Positions 1 through 5,577 of a stretch of DNA of 7,840 bases are shown here, in pieces. Source of the stretch: Nitriliruptor sp040882055. GTDB lineage: Bacteria > Actinomycetota > Nitriliruptoria > Nitriliruptorales > Nitriliruptoraceae. The stretch covers positions 1 through 7,840 of the forward strand of contig JBBECA010000011.1 of assembly GCA_040882055.1 (NCBI GenBank), read 5' to 3'. Position numbers and translations under genes: made by a program. Numbering within the stretch: the stretch's first letter is position 1; each line of letters begins with the position of its first letter. Below the pieces are notes generated by a model. The model was not told where the DNA came from, did not search any database, and saw nothing but the letters and a program-made list of their open reading frames with translations.

Positions 1-13
1 CGAGACAAGCCAT
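1..13 (-). CDS. Possible 5' end of a gene cut by the window edge
   Basis: On the minus strand an ATG at 13-11 is followed by three full codons before the window ends. A near-perfect Shine-Dalgarno match, GGGAGGTGAG, lies upstream at about 32-23 and leaves roughly 9 nt to the ATG. The gene would follow the DoxX-like gene on the same strand after a gap of about 38 bp, so the two could be co-transcribed. A GTG at 26-24, inside the Shine-Dalgarno match, could be read in another frame but would lack its own binding site. The bases here are less GC-rich than the rest of the window. Only four codons are visible, so no product can be named. Confidence 0.27.
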
Positions 14-51
14 CGAAGTACTCTCACCTCCCTAACTGAACGGTATTGGGG

Positions 52-1053
52 CTAGTGGGAGGCGGAGGACGCCTCGCTCACGCCGTGGACGGTTCGAGGC
101 GGCTCGGCCGGCGGCCGTGGCCGCCCCGCGATCCCGAGCCCGGGGAGCCAGGAGCAACCCGGTGCGGTGTCGTCGCGCGAGCCCAGGATCAGCAGCGCGA
201 GCATCGCCCCGTAGATGGGCAGGTGGCCGATCAGCTCGGTCGCACCGAGGAAGAACAGCGTCGCGTTGAACGGCACGCCCGCCACCAGCACCACCGACTG
301 CGGCGCCGCCCCCGAGATCAGCAGCAGGCCGAAGAGGATCTCGATCCCGGCGGCGAACTGCACGAACTGCAGGTCGGAGATGGGCAGACCCACCAGCTGC
401 AGGATGTTGAACGCCGGGTAGGAGCTGAGGAACTCGAGCGAGAGCTCCGGGCGCGCGAGCTTCTCGGTGAACGCCAGCACGATGAGCGCGACGCCGACGA
501 GCACGCGCAACCCGAGGACGGCGCGGCGGATGCGGTCGAGGTCGATGCGGATGCTGCCGAGCGGGCGGGCGTCGTCGGGGGGCAGCAGCGCCAGGAACAG
601 CCCGATGCCGAGCAGGTCGGCCCGTTCGAGGATCGGCACGATCCCGTACCCGAGCATGCCGAGCGGTCCGGCCAGCACCAGCAGCCACGCGGCGGGACGC
701 ACGCGCCACCCGGCGATCAACCACACGCCGACGACGCCCTCGAGGATGCCGAGCCCGGCGCCCCACCACGTGGTCGGCAGCTCGAGGGCGGGCACGAGGT
801 ACTCGAACCGCGAGGCCTGCGCCAGCAGCGACACCCCCGCGTGGAGGCCCAACAGGCGCGGGACGTACGGGCCGAGGCGCCCGAGCGGGCGCAGGAACCC
901 GAGCTCCGGGCTCGGCAGTCGCGCCGCGACCGCCCGCCAGACCACAGCACCGACGATCGCGAGCCCGATGGCGAGCAGGGACAGGGGCGCACGAGCGAAC
1001 GCCCAGTCCAGCGGCGGGAGCGTGTCGGTGAACCACAGCGCGTGCGCGAGCAC
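52..1053 (-). CDS. DoxX-like multi-pass membrane protein
   Basis: This is a 333-aa, strongly hydrophobic protein with about eight to ten likely membrane segments (roughly residues 22-40, 64-79, 97-115, 121-138, 146-158, 180-196, 229-247, 252-270 and 277-291). The C-terminal half resembles DoxX/MauE-type proteins: a membrane helix running into FTEKLARPEL at about 195-204, then a helix pair with G-x-E at 236-238 and two further helices. DoxX-family proteins are inner-membrane proteins, some linked to quinone or thiol redox; the exact role here is unknown. The last ~40 residues are Pro/Arg/Ser-rich, polar and probably disordered. The GTG start was chosen because GAGAGG lies 7 nt upstream; the open frame continues upstream, but that translation is not hydrophobic and is antisense to the SDR gene. 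It is divergent from the SDR gene. Confidence 0.8.
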   Translation of the reverse strand: MLAHALWFTDTLPPLDWAFARAPLSLLAIGLAIVGAVVWRAVAARLPSPELGFLRPLGRLGPYVPRLLGLHAGVSLLAQASRFEYLVPALELPTTWWGAGLGILEGVVGVWLIAGWRVRPAAWLLVLAGPLGMLGYGIVPILERADLLGIGLFLALLPPDDARPLGSIRIDLDRIRRAVLGLRVLVGVALIVLAFTEKLARPELSLEFLSSYPAFNILQLVGLPISDLQFVQFAAGIEILFGLLLISGAAPQSVVLVAGVPFNATLFFLGATELIGHLPIYGAMLALLILGSRDDTAPGCSWLPGLGIAGRPRPPAEPPRTVHGVSEASSASH

Positions 1054-1108
1054 GTCCGTTCCTCTCGGCGGTCGGGTCGCTTGCGGGTTCCGGCTGGTCG
1101 GAGGCCCG

Positions 1109-1118
1109 ACGGTAGGGT
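1109..1118. promoter_or_regulatory. Candidate overlapping divergent -10 boxes
   Basis: The ten bases ACGGTAGGGT contain a plus-strand TANNNT box (TAGGGT, 1113-1118) and a minus-strand one (TACCGT, 1114 to 1109) that share the central TA. The plus box would start transcription near 1125 and give a leader of about 64 nt to the SDR GTG, which has its own Shine-Dalgarno. The minus box would give a leader of about 50 nt to the DoxX-like gene. No convincing -35 is visible. Downstream, the 9-mer CGTCCGAGC occurs twice, at 1124-1132 and 1142-1150, 18 bp apart. Confidence 0.45.
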
Positions 1119-1188
1119 GCCGCCGTCCGAGCGGCCGTGGGCGTCCGAGCCCCGCCGCACGCCCTGTACCGGAACCTGGAGGTCCCGA

Positions 1189-2112
1189 GTGGCACAGATC
1201 GACTACGACGGCCGCGTCGCCATCGTCACCGGCGCCGGCGGTGGCCTCGGCCGCAGCCACGCCCTGCTCCTCGCCAGCCGCGGCGCCAAGGTCGTCGTCA
1301 ACGACCTCGGAGGCAGCCGGGACGGCTCGGGCGCGGGCTCGGAGATGGCCGACCAGGTCGTGCAGGAGATCGTCGCCGCCGGTGGGGAAGCGGTCGCCAA
1401 CTACGACTCCGTCGCCGAGTGGGAGGGTGGCGAGTCCATCGTCCAGAGCGCGATCGACGCCTTCGGTCGGGTCGACATCGTCGTGAACAACGCCGGGATC
1501 CTGCGCGACGTCTCCTTCGCCAAGATGGAGCCGGCGCAGCTCGACCTCGTCCTCAAGGTCCACCTCTACGGCGGGTTCCACGTGACCAAGGCCGCCTGGC
1601 CCCACATGCGTGAGGCCAACTACGGCCGGATCATCAACACCACGTCCGGGTCGGGGCTCTACGGCAACTTCGGGCAGTCGAACTACTCGGCCGCCAAGCT
1701 CGGGCTCGTCGGTCTCACCCGCACGCTCGCCATCGAGGGGCAGAAGTACGGCATCACCTCGAACGTCATCGCGCCGGTCGCCGCCTCACGCATGACCGAG
1801 GACATCATGCCGCCGCAGCTGCTGGAGGTCCTCGAACCCGAGAACGTCTCGCCGCTCGTCGCCTACCTCGCCTCCGAGGGCTGCACCGAGACCGGGAAGA
1901 TCTTCTCGGTCGGTGGCGGCTACATCGCGCGCGTCGCCGTCGTCGAGGGCCCCGGCGCCACCTTCGAGGACGGCTTCGGTCCCGAGGACGTCGCCGCGAA
2001 GTTCGACGAGGTCTCCAACGTGCCGCTCGGCGAGGGCAACGCCGAGTTCACCAACGGCGTCATGGAGCAGACCGGCAAGATCGTCACCGCGCTCGGCATC
2101 AGCTTCGACTGA
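1189..2112 (+). CDS. HSD17B4-type short-chain dehydrogenase (3-hydroxyacyl-CoA dehydrogenase-like)
   Basis: This 307-aa NAD(P)-dependent oxidoreductase most resembles the N-terminal dehydrogenase domain of peroxisomal multifunctional enzyme type 2 (17beta-HSD4). That domain oxidises (3R)-hydroxyacyl-CoA in fatty-acid and steroid side-chain breakdown. Visible motifs are the Rossmann TGAGGGLG at 14-21, NDLGG at 38-42, NNAGILRD at 100-107, catalytic S153, and Y166-x3-K170 in NYSAAK. The usual SDR catalytic Asn is replaced by His (VHLYG, H125), as in HSD17B4. The C-terminal stretch (about 240-307) also follows that family. The hydratase and SCP2 domains of the eukaryotic enzyme are absent, so a separate MaoC-type hydratase would be needed. 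GTG is the start: GGAGG at 1178-1182 lies 6 nt upstream and the family's N-terminus begins there. Substrate is inferred. Confidence 0.93.
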   Translation: MAQIDYDGRVAIVTGAGGGLGRSHALLLASRGAKVVVNDLGGSRDGSGAGSEMADQVVQEIVAAGGEAVANYDSVAEWEGGESIVQSAIDAFGRVDIVVNNAGILRDVSFAKMEPAQLDLVLKVHLYGGFHVTKAAWPHMREANYGRIINTTSGSGLYGNFGQSNYSAAKLGLVGLTRTLAIEGQKYGITSNVIAPVAASRMTEDIMPPQLLEVLEPENVSPLVAYLASEGCTETGKIFSVGGGYIARVAVVEGPGATFEDGFGPEDVAAKFDEVSNVPLGEGNAEFTNGVMEQTGKIVTALGISFD

Positions 2113-2130
2113 GCATCGCTCGACCACGAG

Positions 2131-2158
2131 GCGGCGCCGGCGATGATGCCGGCGCCGC
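2131..2158. terminator. Perfect 11-bp GC hairpin between convergent genes
   Basis: GCGGCGCCGGC at 2131-2141 pairs perfectly with GCCGGCGCCGC at 2148-2158 across a 6-nt loop (GATGAT). It starts 18 bp after the SDR stop and lies about 50 bp beyond the gpsA stop on the other strand, so it could end transcription from both sides. No T-run follows on either strand, which is common for terminators of GC-rich actinobacteria. Placement and symmetry support the call; termination itself is inferred. Confidence 0.65.
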
Positions 2159-2209
2159 GTCGTGTCGCGGTCCGACGACGCCCGGCGCACCCGGGTGCAC
2201 CTCACACGA

Positions 2210-3217
2210 TCACATCCCGTAGACCTCGGGTTTGGCGCTGCGAGCCAGCAGGGCGCCGACGAGGTCCTCGGGGGACGCGCCCTCGTGACACACCGCGACC
2301 ACGCCCTGCGCGATCGGCATCTCCACGCCGGCCTGCTCGGCCAGCCCGAGGATGGCCCGCGACGACTTGACGCCCTCGGCGACCATGTTCATCGACGCGA
2401 TGATGTCATCGAGGCTCTCGCCACCGCCGAGCCGTTCGCCGACGGTCCGGTTGCGCGACTGGGGCGAGGTGCACGTGGCGACGAGATCACCCACGCCGGC
2501 GAGGCCGGCGAAGGTCATCGCGTCACCGCCGAGCCGGACGCCGAGCCGGGCCATCTCCGCCAACCCGCGTGTGATCACGGCGGCCTTGGTGTTGTCGCCG
2601 TAGCCCATCCCGTGCGCCATGCCAGCGGCGAGGGCGATGACGTTCTTGACCGCGCCGGCCACCTCGACACCGGTCTTGTCATCGTTGGTGTAGACACGGA
2701 AGTAGGGGGCCATCACCGCGGCCTGGACCCGCTCGGCCCGCCCCGCGTCGGGTGAGGCCGCCACCGTCGCGGCCGGCTGCCGCTGCGCGCACTCCTTGGC
2801 GAGGTTCGGGCCGCTGACGACCACCACCCGGTCCGGGTCGCAGTCGAGGGTCTCGGCGATGACCTGGCTGCCGAACCGCATGGTGGCGACGTCCACGCCC
2901 TTGATGAGGCTGGCGAGGGTCGAGTCGCCGTCGATGAGGTGGCCCCACGCGGCGAGCTGGTCGCTGATGCCGACCGACGGCACAGCGAGGACGACCACGT
3001 CGGCGCCGGCGAGCGCCTCCTCCGGGTCGGTGGTCGCGGTCAGCGACGGCGGCAGCTCGACATCGGGCAAATAGTCCGCGTTGGAGTGACGGTCGCGGAT
3101 CTCGGTGGCGACCTCGTCGCGCCGAGCCCACAGCACCGTCGGCTCCCCGGCATCGGCGCACATCGCCCCGAAGGCGGTCCCCCACGACCCCGAGCCCATC
3201 ACCGCGACCTTGCTCAC
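2210..3217 (-). CDS. gpsA: NAD(P)H-dependent glycerol-3-phosphate dehydrogenase
   Basis: This 335-aa cytosolic enzyme reduces dihydroxyacetone phosphate to sn-glycerol 3-phosphate, the backbone precursor of phospholipids. It has the full family pattern: nucleotide-binding GSGSWG at 8-13, SLIKG at 103-107, SGPNLAKE at 135-142, catalytic-lysine AVKN with K191, NTKAAVITRG at 209-218, GLAGVGDLVATC at 238-249, and the phosphate-binding SRNR at 254-257. The length is normal. The GTG start has GGGAGGAG 5 nt upstream and places the Rossmann motif at the expected distance; the longer open frame upstream runs antisense through cofC. It is divergent from cofC across 73 bp, the same arrangement as gpsA2/fbiD in mycobacteria. 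A TAGGGT box at 3266-3261 (minus strand) would give a leader of about 37 nt. Confidence 0.97.
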   Translation of the reverse strand: MSKVAVMGSGSWGTAFGAMCADAGEPTVLWARRDEVATEIRDRHSNADYLPDVELPPSLTATTDPEEALAGADVVVLAVPSVGISDQLAAWGHLIDGDSTLASLIKGVDVATMRFGSQVIAETLDCDPDRVVVVSGPNLAKECAQRQPAATVAASPDAGRAERVQAAVMAPYFRVYTNDDKTGVEVAGAVKNVIALAAGMAHGMGYGDNTKAAVITRGLAEMARLGVRLGGDAMTFAGLAGVGDLVATCTSPQSRNRTVGERLGGGESLDDIIASMNMVAEGVKSSRAILGLAEQAGVEMPIAQGVVAVCHEGASPEDLVGALLARSAKPEVYGM

Positions 3218-3258
3218 GCCCGCTCCTCCCGCGCGAGCGTCCCGTGGCACGCGCGTTC

Positions 3259-3284
3259 GGACCCTACTGCGCCCGGTAGGGTCC
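3259..3284. promoter_or_regulatory. Palindromic divergent promoter/operator of gpsA and cofC
   Basis: GGACCCTAC (3259-3267) and GTAGGGTCC (3276-3284) form a perfect 9-bp inverted repeat with an 8-bp spacer. Each arm contains TAGGGT pointing outward: 3277-3282 on the plus strand and 3266-3261 on the minus strand. The plus box ends 8 nt before the cofC ATG, which suggests a leaderless mRNA. The minus box would give gpsA a leader of about 37 nt carrying its Shine-Dalgarno. The palindrome could simply be two facing -10 boxes, or an operator for a dimeric regulator controlling both genes. Confidence 0.55.
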
Positions 3285-3290
3285 GGCGCG

Positions 3291-3980
3291 ATGTCCACGC
3301 CGCGCTCCTCCCGTGCTGACGCTGCTCGCTCCCGCGGCGAACACGTCACGGCCCTCGTGCCGCTCCGCTCCCCCGGCGAGGGGAAGTCGCGGCTCGCGGG
3401 CACCTTGTCGGTCGAGGGTCGCGCGGCGTTGGCCGGCGCCATGCTCGCCGACGTCGTCGCAGCCCTCACGTCGAGCTCGGTCGACCGCATCGTGATCGCC
3501 GCGAGCGGGCCTGCGGCGGTCGCGGCCGGCTCGGCCCTCGGGCTGGAGACCGTCAGCGACCCGACCGGGGTCCGGGGGCTCGACGCGGCGCTCGGTGCGG
3601 CCGCATCCCGGCTCGGCACGGTCGGCACGCTGCTGGTGGTCGCCGCCGACCTCCCCCGGCTCCAGCGCGGTGATGTCGAGGCCGTGCTGGGCACCGATGC
3701 GGCGGTCGTCGTCGCGCCCACCATCGACGGCGGCACGGGCGGGTTGCTGCGGCGTCCGGGTCACATCATCGCGACGGCGTACGGACCCGGGTCCGCACGG
3801 CGGCACCTCAGCACGGCCCGCGACGCCGGCCTCCGCGCGGAGCGGCGGGACGCGCCCGGGTTCGCGTACGACGTGGACGTCGCGGCGGACCTGGTCGCGC
3901 TGCGTGACGTCGGCGGCCCGCCGCTCGGCGCGCGCACGGCAGCCCTCCTCGAGCAGCTCGACGTCGCCGACGCGGGCTGA
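3291..3980 (+). CDS. cofC: 2-phospho-L-lactate / phosphoenolpyruvate guanylyltransferase (F420 biosynthesis)
   Basis: This 229-aa nucleotidyltransferase belongs to the CofC/FbiD family. It joins GTP to 2-phospho-L-lactate or, in mycobacterial FbiD, to phosphoenolpyruvate, making the activated donor for coenzyme F420. Visible motifs are ALVPLRSPGEGKSRLAG at 21-37 (nucleotide-binding loop with K32 and R34), AADLPRL at 118-124, DGGTGGLL at 146-153, YGPGSARRH at 164-172, and DVDVAADL at 194-201. The usual D-x-x-GTGTN-type loop reads GGTGG here. About 17 residues precede the core, longer than many relatives. The ATG start sits 8 nt after TAGGGT with no Shine-Dalgarno, so a leaderless transcript is likely. 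Adjacency to gpsA matches Rv2983/Rv2982c in M. tuberculosis, which favours an FbiD role. Which of the two substrates is used cannot be read from the sequence. Confidence 0.9.
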   Translation: MSTPRSSRADAARSRGEHVTALVPLRSPGEGKSRLAGTLSVEGRAALAGAMLADVVAALTSSSVDRIVIAASGPAAVAAGSALGLETVSDPTGVRGLDAALGAAASRLGTVGTLLVVAADLPRLQRGDVEAVLGTDAAVVVAPTIDGGTGGLLRRPGHIIATAYGPGSARRHLSTARDAGLRAERRDAPGFAYDVDVAADLVALRDVGGPPLGARTAALLEQLDVADAG

Positions 3981-3998
3981 GCGACCACTCGGCTCAGC
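3976..3998. terminator. Weak inverted repeat spanning both convergent stop codons
   Basis: GCTGAGC (3976-3982) pairs with GCTCAGC (3992-3998) around a 9-nt loop. The repeat contains the cofC TGA (3978-3980) and the TGA of the opposing LapA-domain gene (3996-3994). With only 13 bp between the genes it is the sole candidate for ending transcription here. The stem is short and has no T-run, so the call is weak. Confidence 0.3.
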
Positions 3999-4314
3999 GG
4001 TCTCGGCGGTGACGTTGCCACGACACGAGGGTGGCGATCAACGCGCCGGCACCGAAGGCCACCAGCAGGAGCACGATCAGCGGGACGCCGCCGCTGACGC
4101 GCTCGCCTCCCTCCTCGACCACGTTGGTCTCGCCGAAGATCCACGAGAAGTCGACCGCCTGGGCGTTGGCCAGGGCGAAGGCGATGAAGAGGGCCGCCAC
4201 GATCACGATGGCGATCCGACCGACCTGCTGGGTCACCGGCGTCCGGCGTGGCCCCCCGGCGTCCTGCCCGGTCGCGCGGTCGTCGTGCTGGGCGTCGGCA
4301 TCGTGCTCGGCCAC
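3994..4314 (-). CDS. LapA-domain (DUF1049-like) two-TM membrane protein
   Basis: From the GTG at 4314 the protein is 106 aa: about 30 polar N-terminal residues rich in Asp, His and Gln, a first membrane helix near 32-50, a short ANAQAVDFSWIFGET linker, an acidic Gly-rich loop, a second membrane helix near 78-97, and a basic tail (QRHRRDR). The helix-NAQ-V-F-W-helix pattern is that of LapA-domain proteins, named after an E. coli lipopolysaccharide-assembly factor; in Gram-positive bacteria the role is unknown. Two starts are possible. GTG 4314 has GAGGAG at a 6-nt spacing, and GC-poor third positions stop there. ATG 4353 would add 13 residues, but GGGGAGG abuts it with no spacer and it falls inside an inverted repeat. 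I prefer GTG 4314. The gene is convergent with cofC. Confidence 0.8.
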   Translation of the reverse strand: MAEHDADAQHDDRATGQDAGGPRRTPVTQQVGRIAIVIVAALFIAFALANAQAVDFSWIFGETNVVEEGGERVSGGVPLIVLLLVAFGAGALIATLVSWQRHRRDR

Positions 4315-4335
4315 GGCGTGCTCCTCGATCGGTCC

Positions 4336-4366
4336 GGTAGGGGGGAGTGCCATCCTCCCCGCTACC
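4336..4366. promoter_or_regulatory. Inverted repeat in the LapA-domain / OB-fold-like divergent region
   Basis: GGTAGGGGGGAG (4336-4347) and CTCCCCGCTACC (4355-4366) match as an inverted repeat at 11 of 12 positions with a 7-nt spacer. The right arm overlaps TACCCT (4363-4368, plus strand), a possible -10 for the 64-aa gene (leader about 80 nt), and TAGCGG on the minus strand (4364-4359), a poor -10 for the LapA-domain gene. It could be an operator or, if transcribed, a leader hairpin. The remaining part of this 142-bp gap (4367-4456) shows nothing else I can support apart from the AGGAG at 4446-4450. Confidence 0.4.
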
Positions 4367-4456
4367 CTCCCTGCGCGCTCGCGGACGGGGCTGGACGCCT
4401 GGCCATCCGGCCGGAGCCCCGATCGAGCGACCTCGCTCCCGCTCCAGGAGATCACC

Positions 4457-4651
4457 GTGCCGCAGGGCACCATCCGCAACTTCGACGTCGCGACCCGCAC
4501 CGCGACCCTCCTCGACGACGCGCTCGTCGAGCACGTCGTCGATGCGGAGGCGGTCACCGCCTCCGGGCTCATGGAGATGCGGATCGGTCAGCGGGTCCGC
4601 TTCGAGCTCGACGGCGACCGGGTCCACCTGGTCAACATCGTCAGCCTCTGA
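4457..4651 (+). CDS. Small cold-shock-like OB-fold candidate
   Basis: This 64-aa protein opens with PQGTIRNFDVATRTATLLDD, resembling the start of cold-shock domains (xxGTVKxFD...G-GFI), and ends in GQRVRFELDGDRVHLVNIVSL, like the closing beta strands of the same fold. Residues 35-44 (ASGLMEMRIG) fit the loop before the last strands. The aromatic RNA/DNA-contacting motifs of true cold-shock proteins (KGFGFI and VFVHF) are missing; the matching stretches read RTATLL and VEHVVD. Nucleic-acid binding through the classic surface is therefore doubtful. AGGAG (4446-4450) lies 6 nt before the GTG, which decides the start. It is divergent from the LapA-domain gene and convergent with the unrecognised gene at 4731. 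Coding status is supported by the Shine-Dalgarno, base bias at third positions and the family resemblance; function is unknown. Confidence 0.75.
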   Translation: MPQGTIRNFDVATRTATLLDDALVEHVVDAEAVTASGLMEMRIGQRVRFELDGDRVHLVNIVSL

Positions 4652-4660
4652 CCCCCGCCG

Positions 4661-4686
4661 AGCAGCTGACCGACCAGCAGCTGACC
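4661..4686 (+). repeat. 11-bp direct repeat just after the 64-aa gene
   Basis: AGCAGCTGACC occurs at 4661-4671 and again at 4676-4686, a 15-bp period. The pair sits in the loop of a longer possible stem, CCCCGCC (4653-4659) with GGCGGGG (4690-4696), directly downstream of the stop codon. The whole may act as a transcript end, but the 30-nt loop makes this weak. Confidence 0.4.
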
Positions 4687-4703
4687 ACGGGCGGGGCCCG
4701 ACG

Positions 4704-4730
4704 CAGCGCGGTAGGGCGCTCCTACGGCTG
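4704..4730 (-). terminator. Candidate hairpin terminator of the 4731-5522 gene
   Basis: GTAGG (4711-4715) pairs with CCTAC (4721-4725) over a 5-nt loop, and the stem can extend through a small bulge by CAGC (4704-4707) with GCTG (4727-4730). It begins immediately after the minus-strand stop codon (4733-4731). There is no T-run. The position is right for a terminator; the function is inferred. Confidence 0.4.
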
Positions 4731-5522
4731 TCAGAGCTCGTCGAGCACCGCGGCGGTGCGGGCGAACAGCCCCCGCCCGTGGTCGATGCCTTGGCTGTCG
4801 GCCCACTCGCGGGTCTCGTCGAGCACGTGCCGGAGCTTGCCGGTGACCTCGGGCGCGGTCGCGCCGTGCTCGGCGAGGGCCGCCGACGCGACCTTGTCCG
4901 GGTCGGTCTCCATCAGCTCGCGGACCAGGTCCTCACGGTCCGGCTCGTCGCGCCACGCCATCGCGCACGCCGCGACGAAGTCCGGCGAGTCGAAGTCGCC
5001 GTCCGAGGCGATCACGGCCAGGTGCATCAACGCTTTCGCCGACAACCGGTCCTCGTCGGCGACGGCGGCCACGAGCGGGGCGTAGTCGCCGAGGTCGTCC
5101 TCGCTGACCAGGGGCGCGTGGAGCTGGAGGTACTTGGCGCGGACGGGCACGTTCGTGTGCACCTCGAGGTCGTCGGGCACGTCGCCGTCGGCCTGCCACT
5201 CGGCCAGCGGCCTGGCCGCCTCCCAGTAGGACGCGGCATCACCCGAGGTACGCAGCGACGCCGGCGCCGCCAGCGTCTTCCGAGGGTCCACCGAGTAGCT
5301 GATGTGGCCCGGGCCGTGCTCCGCGACCGTCGTGCGGGCGTGCTCGAGCGACAACCAGCCCGACACGCGCTTGCCGTTCGCGTAGGTCCCCGGCGCGGCC
5401 TGGTCGAAGGCGCCGACCGGCCCGAGCGTGCCGGACAGGTCCGCACGGGTACGCAGCCCGTCCTCCTCGATCAGCGGGAGGTTCCGGGCGGGGGTGAGGT
5501 GATGCACGGTCACGCGGGCCAC
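4731..5522 (-). CDS. Unrecognised protein with a possible ADP-ribosyltransferase-like N-terminal half
   Basis: I do not recognise this 263-aa soluble protein with certainty. It has no signal peptide and no membrane segment. Residues 4-26 (VTVHHLTPARNLPLIEEDGLRTR) fit H-x-T-x3-N-L-x2-I-x3-G-L, a spacing seen near the N-terminus of DarT-like and some other ADP-ribosyltransferase-fold proteins. Further on are ISYSVDP (74-80), an aromatic ASYWEAARPLAEW (97-109), and LEVHTNVPVRAKYLQL (119-134), where E120 before a VP-x-x-K strand could be the late catalytic Glu of that fold. Residues from about 155 on are acidic, helical and unassigned. GTG 5522 was chosen because GAGG lies 8 nt upstream; GTG 5513 and 5507 are alternatives without such a site. 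The gene stands alone, with no same-strand partner that could be an antitoxin. The function is a hypothesis only. Confidence 0.72.
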   Translation of the reverse strand: MARVTVHHLTPARNLPLIEEDGLRTRADLSGTLGPVGAFDQAAPGTYANGKRVSGWLSLEHARTTVAEHGPGHISYSVDPRKTLAAPASLRTSGDAASYWEAARPLAEWQADGDVPDDLEVHTNVPVRAKYLQLHAPLVSEDDLGDYAPLVAAVADEDRLSAKALMHLAVIASDGDFDSPDFVAACAMAWRDEPDREDLVRELMETDPDKVASAALAEHGATAPEVTGKLRHVLDETREWADSQGIDHGRGLFARTAAVLDEL

Positions 5523-5548
5523 GGGCGGTGCCTCGTTCGTCGGGGTGA

Positions 5549-5571
5549 GCGACGCGCGAGGGTAGCGTCGC
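5549..5571. promoter_or_regulatory. Divergent promoter with inverted repeat upstream of the GNAT gene
   Basis: TAGCGT (5563-5568) ends 9 nt before the GNAT GTG, which lacks a Shine-Dalgarno, so the mRNA is probably leaderless. On the minus strand TACCCT (5564 to 5559) shares the same central TA and could serve the 4731-5522 gene with a leader of about 30 nt. GCGACGC (5549-5555) and GCGTCGC (5565-5571) form a perfect 7-bp inverted repeat with a 9-bp spacer over these boxes, a possible operator. Confidence 0.45.
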
Positions 5572-5577
5572 CGGCCC

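Noticed and set aside
46..1188. Long plus-strand open frame continuous with the SDR gene (would add 381 residues)
   Set aside because: The translation is low-complexity Arg/Glu/Gln-rich and antisense to the hydrophobic DoxX-like gene. The SDR family N-terminus and a GGAGG site fit GTG 1189.
1054..1605. Upstream extension of the DoxX-like open frame on the minus strand
   Set aside because: The translation is not hydrophobic, mirrors the SDR coding strand, and has no ribosome binding site; GTG 1053 has one.
2162..2755. Open plus-strand frame antisense to gpsA
   Set aside because: It arises from GC third-position bias opposite a strongly conserved gene; no Shine-Dalgarno or family resemblance.
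3218..3736. N-terminal extension of GpsA on the minus strand
   Set aside because: It is Ser/Ala/Thr-rich shadow sequence antisense to cofC; the Rossmann motif begins just after GTG 3217.
3595..5085. 496-codon open plus-strand frame
   Set aside because: It is Arg/Ser/Pro-rich, crosses three better-supported genes in other frames, and shows no domain.
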